Shown piece by piece: positions 1-6,187 of a DNA stretch of 12,275 nucleotides. The position numbers and the translations under genes are program-made. Each line of letters opens with the position of its first letter. Position 1 is the first letter of the stretch. Source of the DNA: CAYYTU01 sp964474655 (GTDB taxonomy: Bacteria; Chloroflexota; Anaerolineae; B4-G1); the NCBI GenBank assembly GCA_964474655.1, contig CAYYTU010000077.1, positions 1 to 12,275 of the forward strand. The letters are read 5' to 3'. The notes beneath the pieces are model-generated. The model saw nothing but the letters and a program-made list of their open reading frames with translations, did not search any database and was not told the origin of the DNA.

Positions 1-55
1 GTAGAGCAGGGGCCTTTTAAGCCCAGGGTCGCGGGTTCGATTCCTGCACGGCCCA
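1..55 (+). tRNA. tRNA-Lys (anticodon TTT), 5' end outside window
   Basis: The sequence fits the 3' part of a tRNA. Positions 4-7 are the end of the D stem. The anticodon stem (10-13 with 21-24) closes a seven-base loop CTTTTAA at 14-20, with anticodon TTT at 16-18, which reads Lys codons. The T arm (31-47) has a five-pair stem, one of them a G-U pair, and the loop TTCGATT. The acceptor 3' strand ACGGCCC is at 48-54, followed by discriminator A at 55. The CCA tail is not encoded as a separate triplet: C52-A55 is acceptor strand plus discriminator. The outermost anticodon-stem pair (9 with 25) is a G-A mismatch. The 5' acceptor strand and most of the D arm lie before the window. Confidence 0.93.
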
Positions 56-62
56 CTCGGAA

Positions 63-106
63 TAGACGAGTGCACGTATTGCGTGTGCTCGTCTACTTGT
101 TTGTCT
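63..106 (+). terminator. Intrinsic terminator-like hairpin after tRNA-Lys
   Basis: A 14-pair stem (63-76 with 82-95, including two G-U pairs) with the five-base loop TATTG is followed by a broken T-rich stretch, CTTGTTTGTCT. It begins 8 bases after the tRNA and probably terminates that transcript. The T tract is interrupted, so it may be a weak terminator or a processing hairpin. Its position also argues against a coding start near base 83. Confidence 0.7.
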
Positions 107-130
107 ACCTCCCTCAAACGTGAGGCGGTG

Positions 131-640
131 ATGCCCTCAAGGTGGACGTTCTGGATTGCTCTGGCGGTGATGGGTGTTGGTCTGCTGGGCGCCGTGCTGC
201 CAGCCGTGCCTGGTGTAGGGCTGATCTGGCTGGTTATCCTGGCCTACGCTATCGCCGAGCGCTTTGCCGCTATTGACCCTATCACGTTTGCTTTCCTCAC
301 TCTATTGGGCGCGATCGGCTTCAGCACCGATATCTGGATGAGCCAGCTGGGTGGCAAGGCTGGTGGAGCCTCTATTTGGTCCCTTTTGGCGGGCGCGGTC
401 ACCGGTTTAGTCGGTGCGTTGCTTGGCTTCTTCTTCCTGGGAATCGGATTGGTGCCCGGCGCTGCATTGGGTGCGCTGATCGGCGTGGTGTTGGCCGAAT
501 GGTACCGTCACGATGATTGGGAGAAAGCATTCAAGGCTGGCGGGGGTTGGCTGCTGGGCTGCTTTATCTCCGATGCGATTCAATTCTCCATTGGCGTTTG
601 GATGATCCTCATTTTCATCTGGCAAGTTTTGAAAGGATAG
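131..640 (+). CDS. DUF456 family membrane protein
   Basis: A 169-residue, very hydrophobic protein. The pattern matches the DUF456 family: an N-terminal helix with LLGAVLPAVPGVGLIW, a GGKAGGAS motif near the middle, then glycine-rich helices with the GLVPGAALGALIGVVLAEW motif. About four or five membrane segments can be seen. The family is integral membrane and has no established biochemical role. I chose ATG 131 over an upstream frame opening at 83 because GAGG at 122-125 is spaced five bases before it, and the extra upstream residues are polar and overlap the tRNA terminator hairpin. It is probably co-transcribed with the small membrane protein that starts four bases after its stop. Confidence 0.85.
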   Translation: MPSRWTFWIALAVMGVGLLGAVLPAVPGVGLIWLVILAYAIAERFAAIDPITFAFLTLLGAIGFSTDIWMSQLGGKAGGASIWSLLAGAVTGLVGALLGFFFLGIGLVPGAALGALIGVVLAEWYRHDDWEKAFKAGGGWLLGCFISDAIQFSIGVWMILIFIWQVLKG

Positions 641-644
641 TATT

Positions 645-851
645 ATGCCGCGTCGTTCTTACCGTCGGCGCCTGGATGTGTTCGAGACTCGCGCCCCGCG
701 CAAGGGTACCGTGGCTGTTGCCACCGGCCTCTACCTGCTGGGGCTGTTGGGCGAGCTGGGGCTGCTTGCCGTTCCCAGGCCCTATACCATCGGCTCTCTG
801 GCGGTGGCAGGTGGGTTGCTTATCTTGAGCGCGTTCCTTTACGCCCTTTGA
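645..851 (+). CDS. Small two-helix membrane protein, unknown function
   Basis: A 68-residue protein. The basic N-terminus (MPRRSYRRRLDVFETRAPRKG) is followed by two hydrophobic segments, about residues 22-43 and 48-68, so it is probably a two-helix hairpin in the cytoplasmic membrane with the positive N-terminus inside. ATG 645 has AAAGGA at 632-637 seven bases upstream. It lies four bases after the DUF456 gene, and its stop codon overlaps a possible TTG start of xseA at 848, so the three genes look like one transcription unit. I recognise no family. Real coding is supported by the Shine-Dalgarno site, the tight spacing and the membrane-protein composition. Confidence 0.65.
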   Translation: MPRRSYRRRLDVFETRAPRKGTVAVATGLYLLGLLGELGLLAVPRPYTIGSLAVAGGLLILSAFLYAL

Positions 852-856
852 CGCCG

Positions 857-2086
857 ATGTTTGAGCAACTCAACTTCTTGGATAGATCTACCCTCTCTGA
901 ACCGTTCACTGTCAGCCAGTTGACAGGCCACATTCGCGATCTCATCAATAGCGATCCAAAATTGAGCGACGTCTGGCTGGAAGGCGAGGTGTCTAATTTC
1001 ACCCAGGCCGCATCCGGGCATTGTTATTTCACGCTCAAGGATGACGGTGCGCAGATCCGCTGTGTGATGTGGCGGAACGTCGCCGGCCGGCGAAGCTCCC
1101 TACCGAAGGATGGCGATTCGGTGCTGAGTCACGGGCGGGTGGGCGTCTACGAGGATCGCGGGCTGTATCAACTCTACGTCGATGAGATCAGGCCGGCGGG
1201 CGTTGGCGAGCTCTACCGGCGCTATGAGCAGCTCAAGGCCCGTCTGGAGGCCGAGGGTCTCTTCGCGCCAGAGCGGAAGCGCACGCTGCCGCCGCACCCG
1301 CAACGCATCGGCGTCGTCACCTCGCCCGTTGCCGCCGCCCTGCGCGATATCCTCAACGTGCTGCGGCGCCGCTATCCGCTGGTGGAGGTGCTCCTTGCAC
1401 CGACCCTGGTGCAGGGGGATGCCGCCCCGGCGCAAATCGTGGATGCGATTGAGGCGCTCAATGCCCGCGACGACGTCGATGTGATTGTCGTCTCGCGGGG
1501 CGGCGGCAGCCTGGAAGAGCTGTGGGCCTTTAACGACGAACGTGTCGCCCGCGCCGTGGCTGCCTCGCGTATCCCCGTTATCTGTGGGGTGGGGCATGAG
1601 ACCGATGTCTCGCTGGCCGACTTTGCGGCTGACGTGCGTGCTCCTACGCCTTCGGCCGCTGCGGAGCTCGCTGTGCCGGATCGGGCGGAGATCCGCGCTC
1701 AAGTGGCGGGCCTGCACGAGGCGCTGACGATGGCTTTGCAGGCGATGATGAATGAACGGCGCTGGCAGCTGGTCGAGCAGACGCGGGCGTTGCGCCATCT
1801 CTCCCCGGTCGTCCGGCTGACACAGGCCCGACAGCGCGTGGATGAGCTGCTCGAGCGCGTTGTGGAGACCACGCATCACGCCCTGAATTTGCATCGCGAG
1901 CGGCTTAACGGACTGGTGGGGCGTTTGACCAGCGTCAGCCCGGAGCGGACGTTGGCCCGCGGCTATGCTATCGTGCGCCAGCAAACGACCGGCGACGTCG
2001 TGCGCTCGGTGGCGCAGGCCGAAGCTGGCGATAAGATCGACATCCGCGTCACCGACGGCGAGTTTGGGGCCGAGGTTACGGCGTGA
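857..2086 (+). CDS. xseA: Exonuclease VII large subunit
   Basis: XseA is the catalytic subunit of exonuclease VII, a cytoplasmic nuclease that degrades single-stranded DNA from both ends to short oligonucleotides. It works in a complex with several XseB subunits. The 409-residue protein has the usual length. The N-terminal OB-fold DNA-binding domain (about residues 15-115) contains VWLEGEVSNF and GHCYFTLKD. The catalytic domain follows with IGVVTSPVAAALRDIL (151-166), VVSRGGGSLEELWAFNDE (211-228) and CGVGHETDVSLADFAADVRAPTPSAAAE (243-270). A coiled-coil-rich region leads to the typical C-terminal LARGYAIVRQ motif. The start is uncertain: ATG 857 is listed, while TTG 848 overlaps the upstream stop and would add three residues. 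Neither has a clear Shine-Dalgarno site, so translational coupling is likely. The xseB partner lies at 2824, separated by one unrelated gene. Confidence 0.96.
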   Translation: MFEQLNFLDRSTLSEPFTVSQLTGHIRDLINSDPKLSDVWLEGEVSNFTQAASGHCYFTLKDDGAQIRCVMWRNVAGRRSSLPKDGDSVLSHGRVGVYEDRGLYQLYVDEIRPAGVGELYRRYEQLKARLEAEGLFAPERKRTLPPHPQRIGVVTSPVAAALRDILNVLRRRYPLVEVLLAPTLVQGDAAPAQIVDAIEALNARDDVDVIVVSRGGGSLEELWAFNDERVARAVAASRIPVICGVGHETDVSLADFAADVRAPTPSAAAELAVPDRAEIRAQVAGLHEALTMALQAMMNERRWQLVEQTRALRHLSPVVRLTQARQRVDELLERVVETTHHALNLHRERLNGLVGRLTSVSPERTLARGYAIVRQQTTGDVVRSVAQAEAGDKIDIRVTDGEFGAEVTA

Positions 2087-2112
2087 TCGGAAGTCTACGA
2101 TAGCGATGTGCT

Positions 2113-2143
2113 TTGACTTCAAAACCGCTCTTTTCAGTATAAT
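2113..2143 (+). promoter_or_regulatory. Sigma-70-type promoter before the COG1751 gene
   Basis: TTGACT (2113-2118) and TATAAT (2138-2143) are separated by 19 bases. The boxes are near consensus but the spacer is two bases longer than ideal. Transcription would start near 2150, giving a leader of about 85 bases that includes the hairpin at 2164-2182. This suggests the COG1751 gene and xseB can be transcribed independently of xseA. Confidence 0.6.
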
Positions 2144-2163
2144 TTGTAAGCAAAGTAGTATGC

Positions 2164-2182
2164 AGAGACTTTCGAAGTCTCT
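2164..2182 (+). repeat. Short palindrome of the AGACTT/AAGTCT family
   Basis: A perfect eight-pair hairpin: AGAGACTT (2164-2171), loop TCG, AAGTCTCT (2175-2182). It falls in the presumed leader of the COG1751 gene. Close relatives lie at 5464-5478 and 9368-9382, so this is probably a copy of a dispersed intergenic palindrome and not a gene-specific signal. No T tract follows, so it is not a simple intrinsic terminator. Confidence 0.7.
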
Positions 2183-2234
2183 CCTCCCCCAACTTGTAGA
2201 TGCGCCCGTAGAAGCTTTATAGAAAGGAAAACAG

Positions 2235-2810
2235 ATGTCCGAAACGACCGTTCAATCCGTTTATTTCGATCAACCCGGCCCGCAGCATACGGCCTGCACG
2301 TTGGAGATCGCCAAACAGCGCGCCGACGCGCTTGATCTTGATACCATCCTGGTCGCCACTACCCGCGGGAAGACCGGCGCTCAGGCCGCCAAGAAGTTCC
2401 AGGGTTACAACGTCGTGGTGGTGACACATTCCACCGGCTTCCGCGAACCGAACACGCAGGAGCTGACCGCGGATAACCGCGCTGTCATCGAGGCCGCAGG
2501 GGGTAAACTGCTCACCTGTCAGCACGCCTTTGGGGGCGTCAATCGCGCCGTGCGTAAGAATCTGGGGACGTATCTTACCGACGAGATCATCGCTTATACG
2601 CTCCGTATCTTTGGTCAGGGTATGAAGGTCTGCGCGGAGATCGCGTTGATGGCCGCCGATGCCGGCCTGGTCACGGTGGGCGAGCCCTGCATCGCCATCG
2701 CCGGGACGGGGCGGGGTGCTGATACGGCCGTCGTTCTGAGCCCGGCCAACGCGCAGCAGTTCTTCGACCTGCGTATTATGGAAGTGTTAGCGAAGCCGCG
2801 GTTGTTGTGA
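2235..2810 (+). CDS. COG1751-type pyruvate kinase C-domain-like protein
   Basis: A 191-residue protein that resembles the stand-alone proteins built on the pyruvate kinase alpha/beta C-terminal fold (PK_C; archaeal AF0103-like, COG1751). Visible hallmarks are ILVATTRGKTGAQAAKKF near residues 38-55, NVVVVTHSTGF, QHAFGGVNRAV, TDEIIAYTLRIFGQGMKVCAEI, and IAIAGTGRGADTAVVLSPA near the C-terminus. In pyruvate kinase this domain binds the allosteric effector. These short relatives lack the catalytic barrel, so no kinase activity is expected and the true ligand is unknown. ATG 2235 has AGAAAGGA (2221-2228) six bases upstream. The gene sits between xseA and xseB, behind its own promoter, and xseB follows 13 bases later. 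Confidence 0.87.
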   Translation: MSETTVQSVYFDQPGPQHTACTLEIAKQRADALDLDTILVATTRGKTGAQAAKKFQGYNVVVVTHSTGFREPNTQELTADNRAVIEAAGGKLLTCQHAFGGVNRAVRKNLGTYLTDEIIAYTLRIFGQGMKVCAEIALMAADAGLVTVGEPCIAIAGTGRGADTAVVLSPANAQQFFDLRIMEVLAKPRLL

Positions 2811-2823
2811 TGGAGGCGTAGTG

Positions 2824-3045
2824 ATGAGCGAGATCGACGCGTTGTCGTTTGAGGATGCTTTTGCGGAGTTGGAGAAGATCGTCGCGGACTTAGAGGACGG
2901 GGGGCTGACGTTGGAGGAGAGCCTCGCTCTCTTTGAGCAAGGGCAGGCCCTGGCTGAGCATTGTAACAAGCAACTCGATGAAGCTGATCTCAAGATCAAG
3001 CAGTTGACGCCGGAGGGTGAGGTGGCCTTTGACCCGGAAATGTGA
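2824..3045 (+). CDS. xseB: Exonuclease VII small subunit
   Basis: XseB is the small helical subunit of exonuclease VII. Several copies bind the extended helix of XseA and are required for a stable, active nuclease. The 73-residue length is typical. The family pattern FEDAFAELEKIVADLEDGGLTLEESLALFEQG is clear at about residues 9-40, followed by a second amphipathic helix with HCNKQLDEADLKIKQL. ATG 2824 was preferred over the adjacent GTG 2821 because GGAGG at 2812-2816 is seven bases from it. The gene follows the COG1751 gene by 13 bases and is probably co-transcribed with it. Its stop lies only four bases from the stop of murJ on the other strand, with no terminator between them, so the two transcripts probably overlap at their 3' ends. 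Confidence 0.95.
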   Translation: MSEIDALSFEDAFAELEKIVADLEDGGLTLEESLALFEQGQALAEHCNKQLDEADLKIKQLTPEGEVAFDPEM

Positions 3046-3049
3046 TGCG

Positions 3050-4621
3050 TTAGCTGCTCACCATTCGGACCATCGACCGTAGCACCTGTGCGCGAAACAG
3101 CAGCGCAGCCCCGATGTAGACGGTCACGCCGAGCGCAACGCCGCTCAGGCCGATCGTGAGCGTACTGGCTTCCGTCAGTATCGTCTGCCATCCCAGCAGC
3201 GTCGCGCCCATCACCAACGTCGCCAGTCCCCCTTTAGCGAGGGTGATGAGGAGTCGGCGATCTTGTAGCCCTCCCATTCGCCGCTGCATCAGCAACAGGA
3301 GCAGCCCCAGGTTCAGCAAGGTGGCGACCGACATCGCCAACGCCAGGCCAGCGTAGGGCGGCCAGTCCAGGGCAGCAAACGCGCCCGGCAGGGTCAGGCT
3401 CAGCGCGATGTTAACTGCCACCGCTACCGCGCCTACCCAGACCGGTGTGAAGGTATCGTGAAGGGCGTAGAAGGCGCGCGCGGCTACTTCCAGCCCCGCA
3501 TGGCCGATCAATCCCAGGGCATAGAAGGATAGCGCCCAGCCGACGGCTTCTGTTGAGCCGGCCTTGAAGGCGCCACGCTCGAAGAGGATGGCAATCAGCG
3601 GCTGTCCCAGGACGATCATTCCCATCGTCGCCGGCAGGCTGAGGAAGAAGATGGCCCGCAGGGTCGAGCTCAGGGTATCGCGCATTTCGGCGCATCGGCC
3701 CTCCGCCACCTGCGAGGCGAAGGTGGGGAAGGCTGCCGTCCCCACCGCTTGCGCAAAGACGCCTTGCGGTATCAGCATCAGCATCCACGCGTAGTTGATG
3801 GCGGAGACTGCTCCTATGCCCATCTGGGAGGCCAGGCTATTGCTGACCACGAAGTTGATCTGGACGATGGCCGTGCCCAACACGCGGGGCGCCATCAGGC
3901 GGCCTACCTCCCGGACACCCTCGTTTTGGAGACCCAGGGCGGGCACGTAGCGCGCTCCGTAAGCGAATAGCCCTGGTACTTGGATCAGTAGATGGAGCGC
4001 GGAGCCGACGACGGCGCCTACCGCCAGGCCCATCACTCCAAGGCGGTGGGCGAACAAGAGCCCGCCGCCGATGATGGCGAGATTGTAGATTGAAGGGGCC
4101 AGAGCGGGCAAAAGGAAGTGTTGATAGGCGTTCAGAGCGCTCATAACTACGCCGCTTGCGCCGAAGATGATAGAAGAGAGGAGCATAACGCGTAACAAGC
4201 GTGTCGTGAGTGCTTGCTGGCCAGGGGTGAAGCCGGGGGCGACGACCGTCTGGACCAGAAACGGGGCAAAGAGCGCGATTAACCCTGCCAGGACGGTCAG
4301 CGCCAGCACCACCAGATTGAGCACCGCTGATGCCATTTGCCAGGCGCCGGCCTGATCATCTTGCGTCAGATAATCGGCGAAGGTAGGGATGAAGGCTGAG
4401 CCCAACGCGCCTCCGGCGACTATCATAAAAATCATCTCTGGGATGCGCGCGGCGGCCATATAAGCGTCGAGATTACCACTGGTACCAAACAGCGCGCCGA
4501 TGACCATCTGGCGCACCAGCCCCAGTAGGCGGCTCAGGACGAAGAAGATCATCACTAATGTGGCTGCTTTGACGATTTGCCGCCCGTCGGCTTCGATTGT
4601 TTCGCTAGACGTTATCTCCAT
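3050..4621 (-). CDS. murJ: Lipid II flippase MurJ
   Basis: MurJ, of the MOP exporter superfamily, moves lipid II across the cytoplasmic membrane for peptidoglycan synthesis. The 523-residue length and about 14 membrane segments fit. The N-terminal signature is present: FFVLSRLLGLVRQMVIGALFG (about 26-46), LDAYMAAARIP (51-61) and VAGGALGSAFIPTFADYL (68-85). By my alignment from memory, residues matching E. coli Arg18, Arg24 and Asp39 are kept as Arg31, Arg37 and Asp52, while the position of Arg52 is Phe65, as can occur outside proteobacteria. The 13-residue hydrophilic N-terminal extension is unremarkable. No Shine-Dalgarno site precedes ATG 4621, and a promoter-like -10 box ends only 11 bases upstream, suggesting a nearly leaderless mRNA. 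The gene stands alone, divergent from the fmdB-like gene. Confidence 0.95.
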   Translation of the reverse strand: MEITSSETIEADGRQIVKAATLVMIFFVLSRLLGLVRQMVIGALFGTSGNLDAYMAAARIPEMIFMIVAGGALGSAFIPTFADYLTQDDQAGAWQMASAVLNLVVLALTVLAGLIALFAPFLVQTVVAPGFTPGQQALTTRLLRVMLLSSIIFGASGVVMSALNAYQHFLLPALAPSIYNLAIIGGGLLFAHRLGVMGLAVGAVVGSALHLLIQVPGLFAYGARYVPALGLQNEGVREVGRLMAPRVLGTAIVQINFVVSNSLASQMGIGAVSAINYAWMLMLIPQGVFAQAVGTAAFPTFASQVAEGRCAEMRDTLSSTLRAIFFLSLPATMGMIVLGQPLIAILFERGAFKAGSTEAVGWALSFYALGLIGHAGLEVAARAFYALHDTFTPVWVGAVAVAVNIALSLTLPGAFAALDWPPYAGLALAMSVATLLNLGLLLLLMQRRMGGLQDRRLLITLAKGGLATLVMGATLLGWQTILTEASTLTIGLSGVALGVTVYIGAALLFRAQVLRSMVRMVSS

Positions 4622-4632
4622 GACGAAAACGG

Positions 4633-4661
4633 ATTATAACACCTGGCGGTGAATCGGCCAA
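4633..4661 (-). promoter_or_regulatory. Probable murJ promoter
   Basis: On the minus strand TTGGCC (4661-4656) and TATAAT (4638-4633) are exactly 17 bases apart. The -10 box is consensus; the -35 box matches TTGACA at four of six positions. A start six or seven bases downstream falls near 4626-4627, so the leader before the ATG (first base 4621) would be only about five bases. Confidence 0.6.
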
Positions 4662-4780
4662 GTATTTTTGTGCTGGGGGCAAACGAAGCTGGGTTAATAC
4701 GCTTGGTAAACGTGACTGTAGGCGGCCTAAGGCTTCTCGGCTGTTTTAGAACCGCTCCGTTTGTCCCTTTTGCAGTCCGT

Positions 4781-4809
4781 TTGACAACGTCGGGCACCCG
4801 TGCTATACT
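4781..4809 (+). promoter_or_regulatory. Near-consensus sigma-70 promoter for the fmdB-like/csoR-like operon
   Basis: TTGACA (4781-4786) matches the -35 consensus perfectly, the spacer is 17 bases, and TATACT (4804-4809) matches the -10 consensus at five of six positions. This is the strongest promoter-like sequence in the window. Transcription should begin near 4816, inside the inverted repeat at 4810-4826, leaving a leader of about 55 bases. Confidence 0.82.
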
Positions 4810-4826
4810 ATACCCCTGGTAGGTAT
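4810..4826 (+). promoter_or_regulatory. Candidate operator for the CsoR-family repressor
   Basis: The 17-base sequence ATACCCCTGGTAGGTAT has perfect five-base arms ATACC and GGTAT around a seven-base GC-rich centre. CsoR/CstR-type repressors bind operators with ATACC/GGTAT-like arms and GC-rich cores. The site begins directly after the -10 box and covers the expected transcription start, where binding would block initiation. The repressor gene is the second gene of this transcript, so autoregulation is the simplest reading. Binding is inferred. Confidence 0.55.
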
Positions 4827-4870
4827 TCTGTGGTATATTCGACAAGAGAAAGGGAGTGAGGTTACGTTTT

Positions 4871-5068
4871 ATGCCGATCTACGAGTATCACTGTGATGAA
4901 TGTGATGAGAAATTCGAGCTATTCGTGCGGACAGCCGGGCAGCAGGACGAGCCGAGATGTCCCGCTTGTGGAAGCACGCGGGTCAAGAAGGCTGTCTCGC
5001 TGTTTGGTGTTGGCGGATCAAGCGACAGTGTCGGCAGCGCGGCCTCCTGTGGCCACGGCCCCACTTGA
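4871..5068 (+). CDS. FmdB family zinc-ribbon protein
   Basis: A 65-residue protein of the FmdB/CxxC_CXXC_SSSS type. It opens with MPIYEYHCDECDEKFE and has two CxxC knuckles, Cys8-Cys11 and Cys30-Cys33 (CPAC), which should bind one zinc ion. After the ribbon comes the conserved VKKAVSLFGVGG stretch, then a low-complexity Gly/Ser tail ending SCGHGPT. FmdB proteins were proposed as regulators of formamidase/amidase genes, but most small homologues have no tested function. ATG 4871 was chosen because the protein then begins with the invariant MPIYEY; GAGG at 4858-4861 is nine bases upstream. It is the first gene after the strong promoter and operator and is probably co-transcribed with the CsoR-family gene that follows by 45 bases. 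Confidence 0.88.
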   Translation: MPIYEYHCDECDEKFELFVRTAGQQDEPRCPACGSTRVKKAVSLFGVGGSSDSVGSAASCGHGPT

Positions 5069-5113
5069 GGGGTTAGCCACTAAGAGGCCGTGAGCCTCTC
5101 AGGGGAAAATAGC

Positions 5114-5377
5114 GTGAAAATAACGGATTCATCTGCCAAGGCCGACCTGCTAAGACGTGTGAAGCGTCTGGAGGGACAGGCGCGAGGTGTAGCCCGGATG
5201 ATCGAGGAGGATCGGGACTGTCACGAGATTCTTCAGCAGCTGGCGGCCGTCCGCTCGGCCGCGCACAAGGCCACTGTGGCCTTGGTGCGTTCGTACACCA
5301 CGGAGTGTGTGGCATCTGAGGCTTCGCCAGAGGAGATTGCCGAGGCGTTGGCGACAGCGTTATCACGACTGGCATAG
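5114..5377 (+). CDS. CsoR/RcnR/FrmR-family (DUF156) repressor, CstR-like
   Basis: An 87-residue all-helical repressor of the DUF156 family, whose members form tetramers and leave the operator when copper, nickel, formaldehyde or persulfide modifies conserved side chains. The core is visible: LLRRVKRLEGQARGVARMIEEDRDC (12-36), then EILQQLAAVRSAAHKATVALVRSYTTEC (38-65). Cys36 and Cys65 are 29 residues apart, exactly as in Cu(I)-sensing CsoR, but the intervening His ligand (position 61) is Tyr. That removes a Cu(I) ligand and resembles persulfide-sensing CstR, which uses two cysteines; metal sensing through other residues cannot be excluded. GTG 5114 was preferred because AGGGG at 5101-5105 is eight bases upstream; a GTG at 5090 would add eight residues. 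A small hairpin (5083-5099) lies before the ribosome site. The thiol-redox operon begins 155 bases downstream. Confidence 0.87.
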   Translation: MKITDSSAKADLLRRVKRLEGQARGVARMIEEDRDCHEILQQLAAVRSAAHKATVALVRSYTTECVASEASPEEIAEALATALSRLA

Positions 5378-5378
5378 T

Positions 5379-5502
5379 ACTATAACGAGACTTTGAGCTA
5401 ACCTGGACTTCCGACCAGGACCGTCTCTTGGATTGATAGGTAGCAATCTGAGAGTAAGCATGGAGACTTTGGAAGTCTATTGGACCGAAATCTCGTTGTA
5501 GT
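5379..5502. repeat. Hairpin-rich element with terminal inverted repeats
   Basis: The ends are 12-base inverted repeats, ACTATAACGAGA (5379-5390) and TCTCGTTGTAGT (5491-5502), with one mismatch. Inside are three hairpins: CCTGG/CCAGG (5402-5419), GATTG/CAATC (5431-5448) and AGACTT/AAGTCT (5464-5478). As RNA this would be one closing stem enclosing three arms; as DNA it resembles a small non-autonomous mobile element. ATAG occurs just outside both ends (5374-5377 and 5504-5507), a possible but weak target duplication. It fills most of the gap between the repressor gene and the redox operon. Confidence 0.6.
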
Positions 5503-5532
5503 GATAGACGACGAGTTGATAAGGAGACGAGG

Positions 5533-6183
5533 ATGACTTTATTGAACGATGACGTTAAGGGGCAAGTGAGACAGGAACTATCTGATCTGACTGGTTCGGT
5601 TCGGTTGGTGATGTTTACCCAGGATTTTGAGTGCCAGTATTGCAGCGAGACCAGGGAATTGGTCGAGGAAGTGGCAGCGCTTTCTGATTCGGTCACGGCC
5701 GAGATATACGATTTCGTCGAGGATGAGGATCTGGCTGAAGAGTTCGGCGTCGATAAAATACCGGCCGTGGCCGTGATCGGCGCGGAGGATTACGGTGTGC
5801 GCTTCTACGGCATTCCATCAGGTTACGAGTTCACCTCGCTGCTGGAAGCGATCCAGATGGTCGCCGCCGGGGAGACGGAGCTGGGTGACGCGACGCTGGA
5901 CCTGCTGGAATCCCTCACCGAGCCGGTCCATATGCAGGTCTTCGTGACGCCTACCTGTCCCTATTGCCCGCAGTCGGTGGTGCTGGCGCATCAGATGGCA
6001 ATCGCCAGCCCGATGGTGAAAGGCGATATGGTGGAGGCGACGGAGTTCCCCCAACTTTCCAACAAGTATCAGGTGATGGGGGTCCCGCGCATGGTCATCA
6101 ATGAGACGGCTCATCTGGAAGGTGCGGCCTCGGAGTCGGTGGTGGTGGATAAGATCAAAGAAGCACTCGACGCGGAGGCGTAG
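5533..6183 (+). CDS. Protein disulfide oxidoreductase (PDO-type, two thioredoxin folds)
   Basis: A 216-residue cytoplasmic thiol-disulfide oxidoreductase of the PDO (glutaredoxin-like domain protein) family, best known from hyperthermophilic archaea and also found in thermophilic and anaerobic bacteria. It has two tandem thioredoxin folds. The first has redox motif CQYC (Cys34, Cys37) and cis-proline KIPAV (Pro77); the second has CPYC (Cys142, Cys145) and cis-proline GVPRM (Pro185). The preceding strands VRLVMFTQDF and MQVFVTPTC are typical. In studied systems PDO forms, reduces or shuffles protein disulfides and is reduced by a thioredoxin reductase. Here such a gene starts four bases after its stop, which strongly supports a PDO-TrxR pair. 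ATG 5533 has AAGGAG (5521-5526) six bases upstream. The N-terminal part of AhpF is a related fold, but it would be fused to a flavoprotein. Confidence 0.92.
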   Translation: MTLLNDDVKGQVRQELSDLTGSVRLVMFTQDFECQYCSETRELVEEVAALSDSVTAEIYDFVEDEDLAEEFGVDKIPAVAVIGAEDYGVRFYGIPSGYEFTSLLEAIQMVAAGETELGDATLDLLESLTEPVHMQVFVTPTCPYCPQSVVLAHQMAIASPMVKGDMVEATEFPQLSNKYQVMGVPRMVINETAHLEGAASESVVVDKIKEALDAEA

Positions 6184-6187
6184 AGGG

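Noticed and set aside
83..130. Upstream extension of the DUF456 gene
   Set aside because: It begins inside the tRNA terminator hairpin, has no ribosome site, and adds residues outside the family pattern.
1..130. tRNA-Lys as an integration site for a genomic island
   Set aside because: No integrase gene is nearby and no direct repeat of the tRNA 3' end was seen elsewhere in the window.
1100..2122. 340-codon open frame on the minus strand over xseA
   Set aside because: It is antisense to a clear xseA; the translation is His/Arg-rich with no family pattern, as expected for the shadow of a GC-rich gene.
5073..5696. 207-codon minus-strand frame over the repressor-PDO gap
   Set aside because: It overlaps two well-supported genes on the other strand and the hairpin element; the composition is low-complexity Ser/Pro/Arg.
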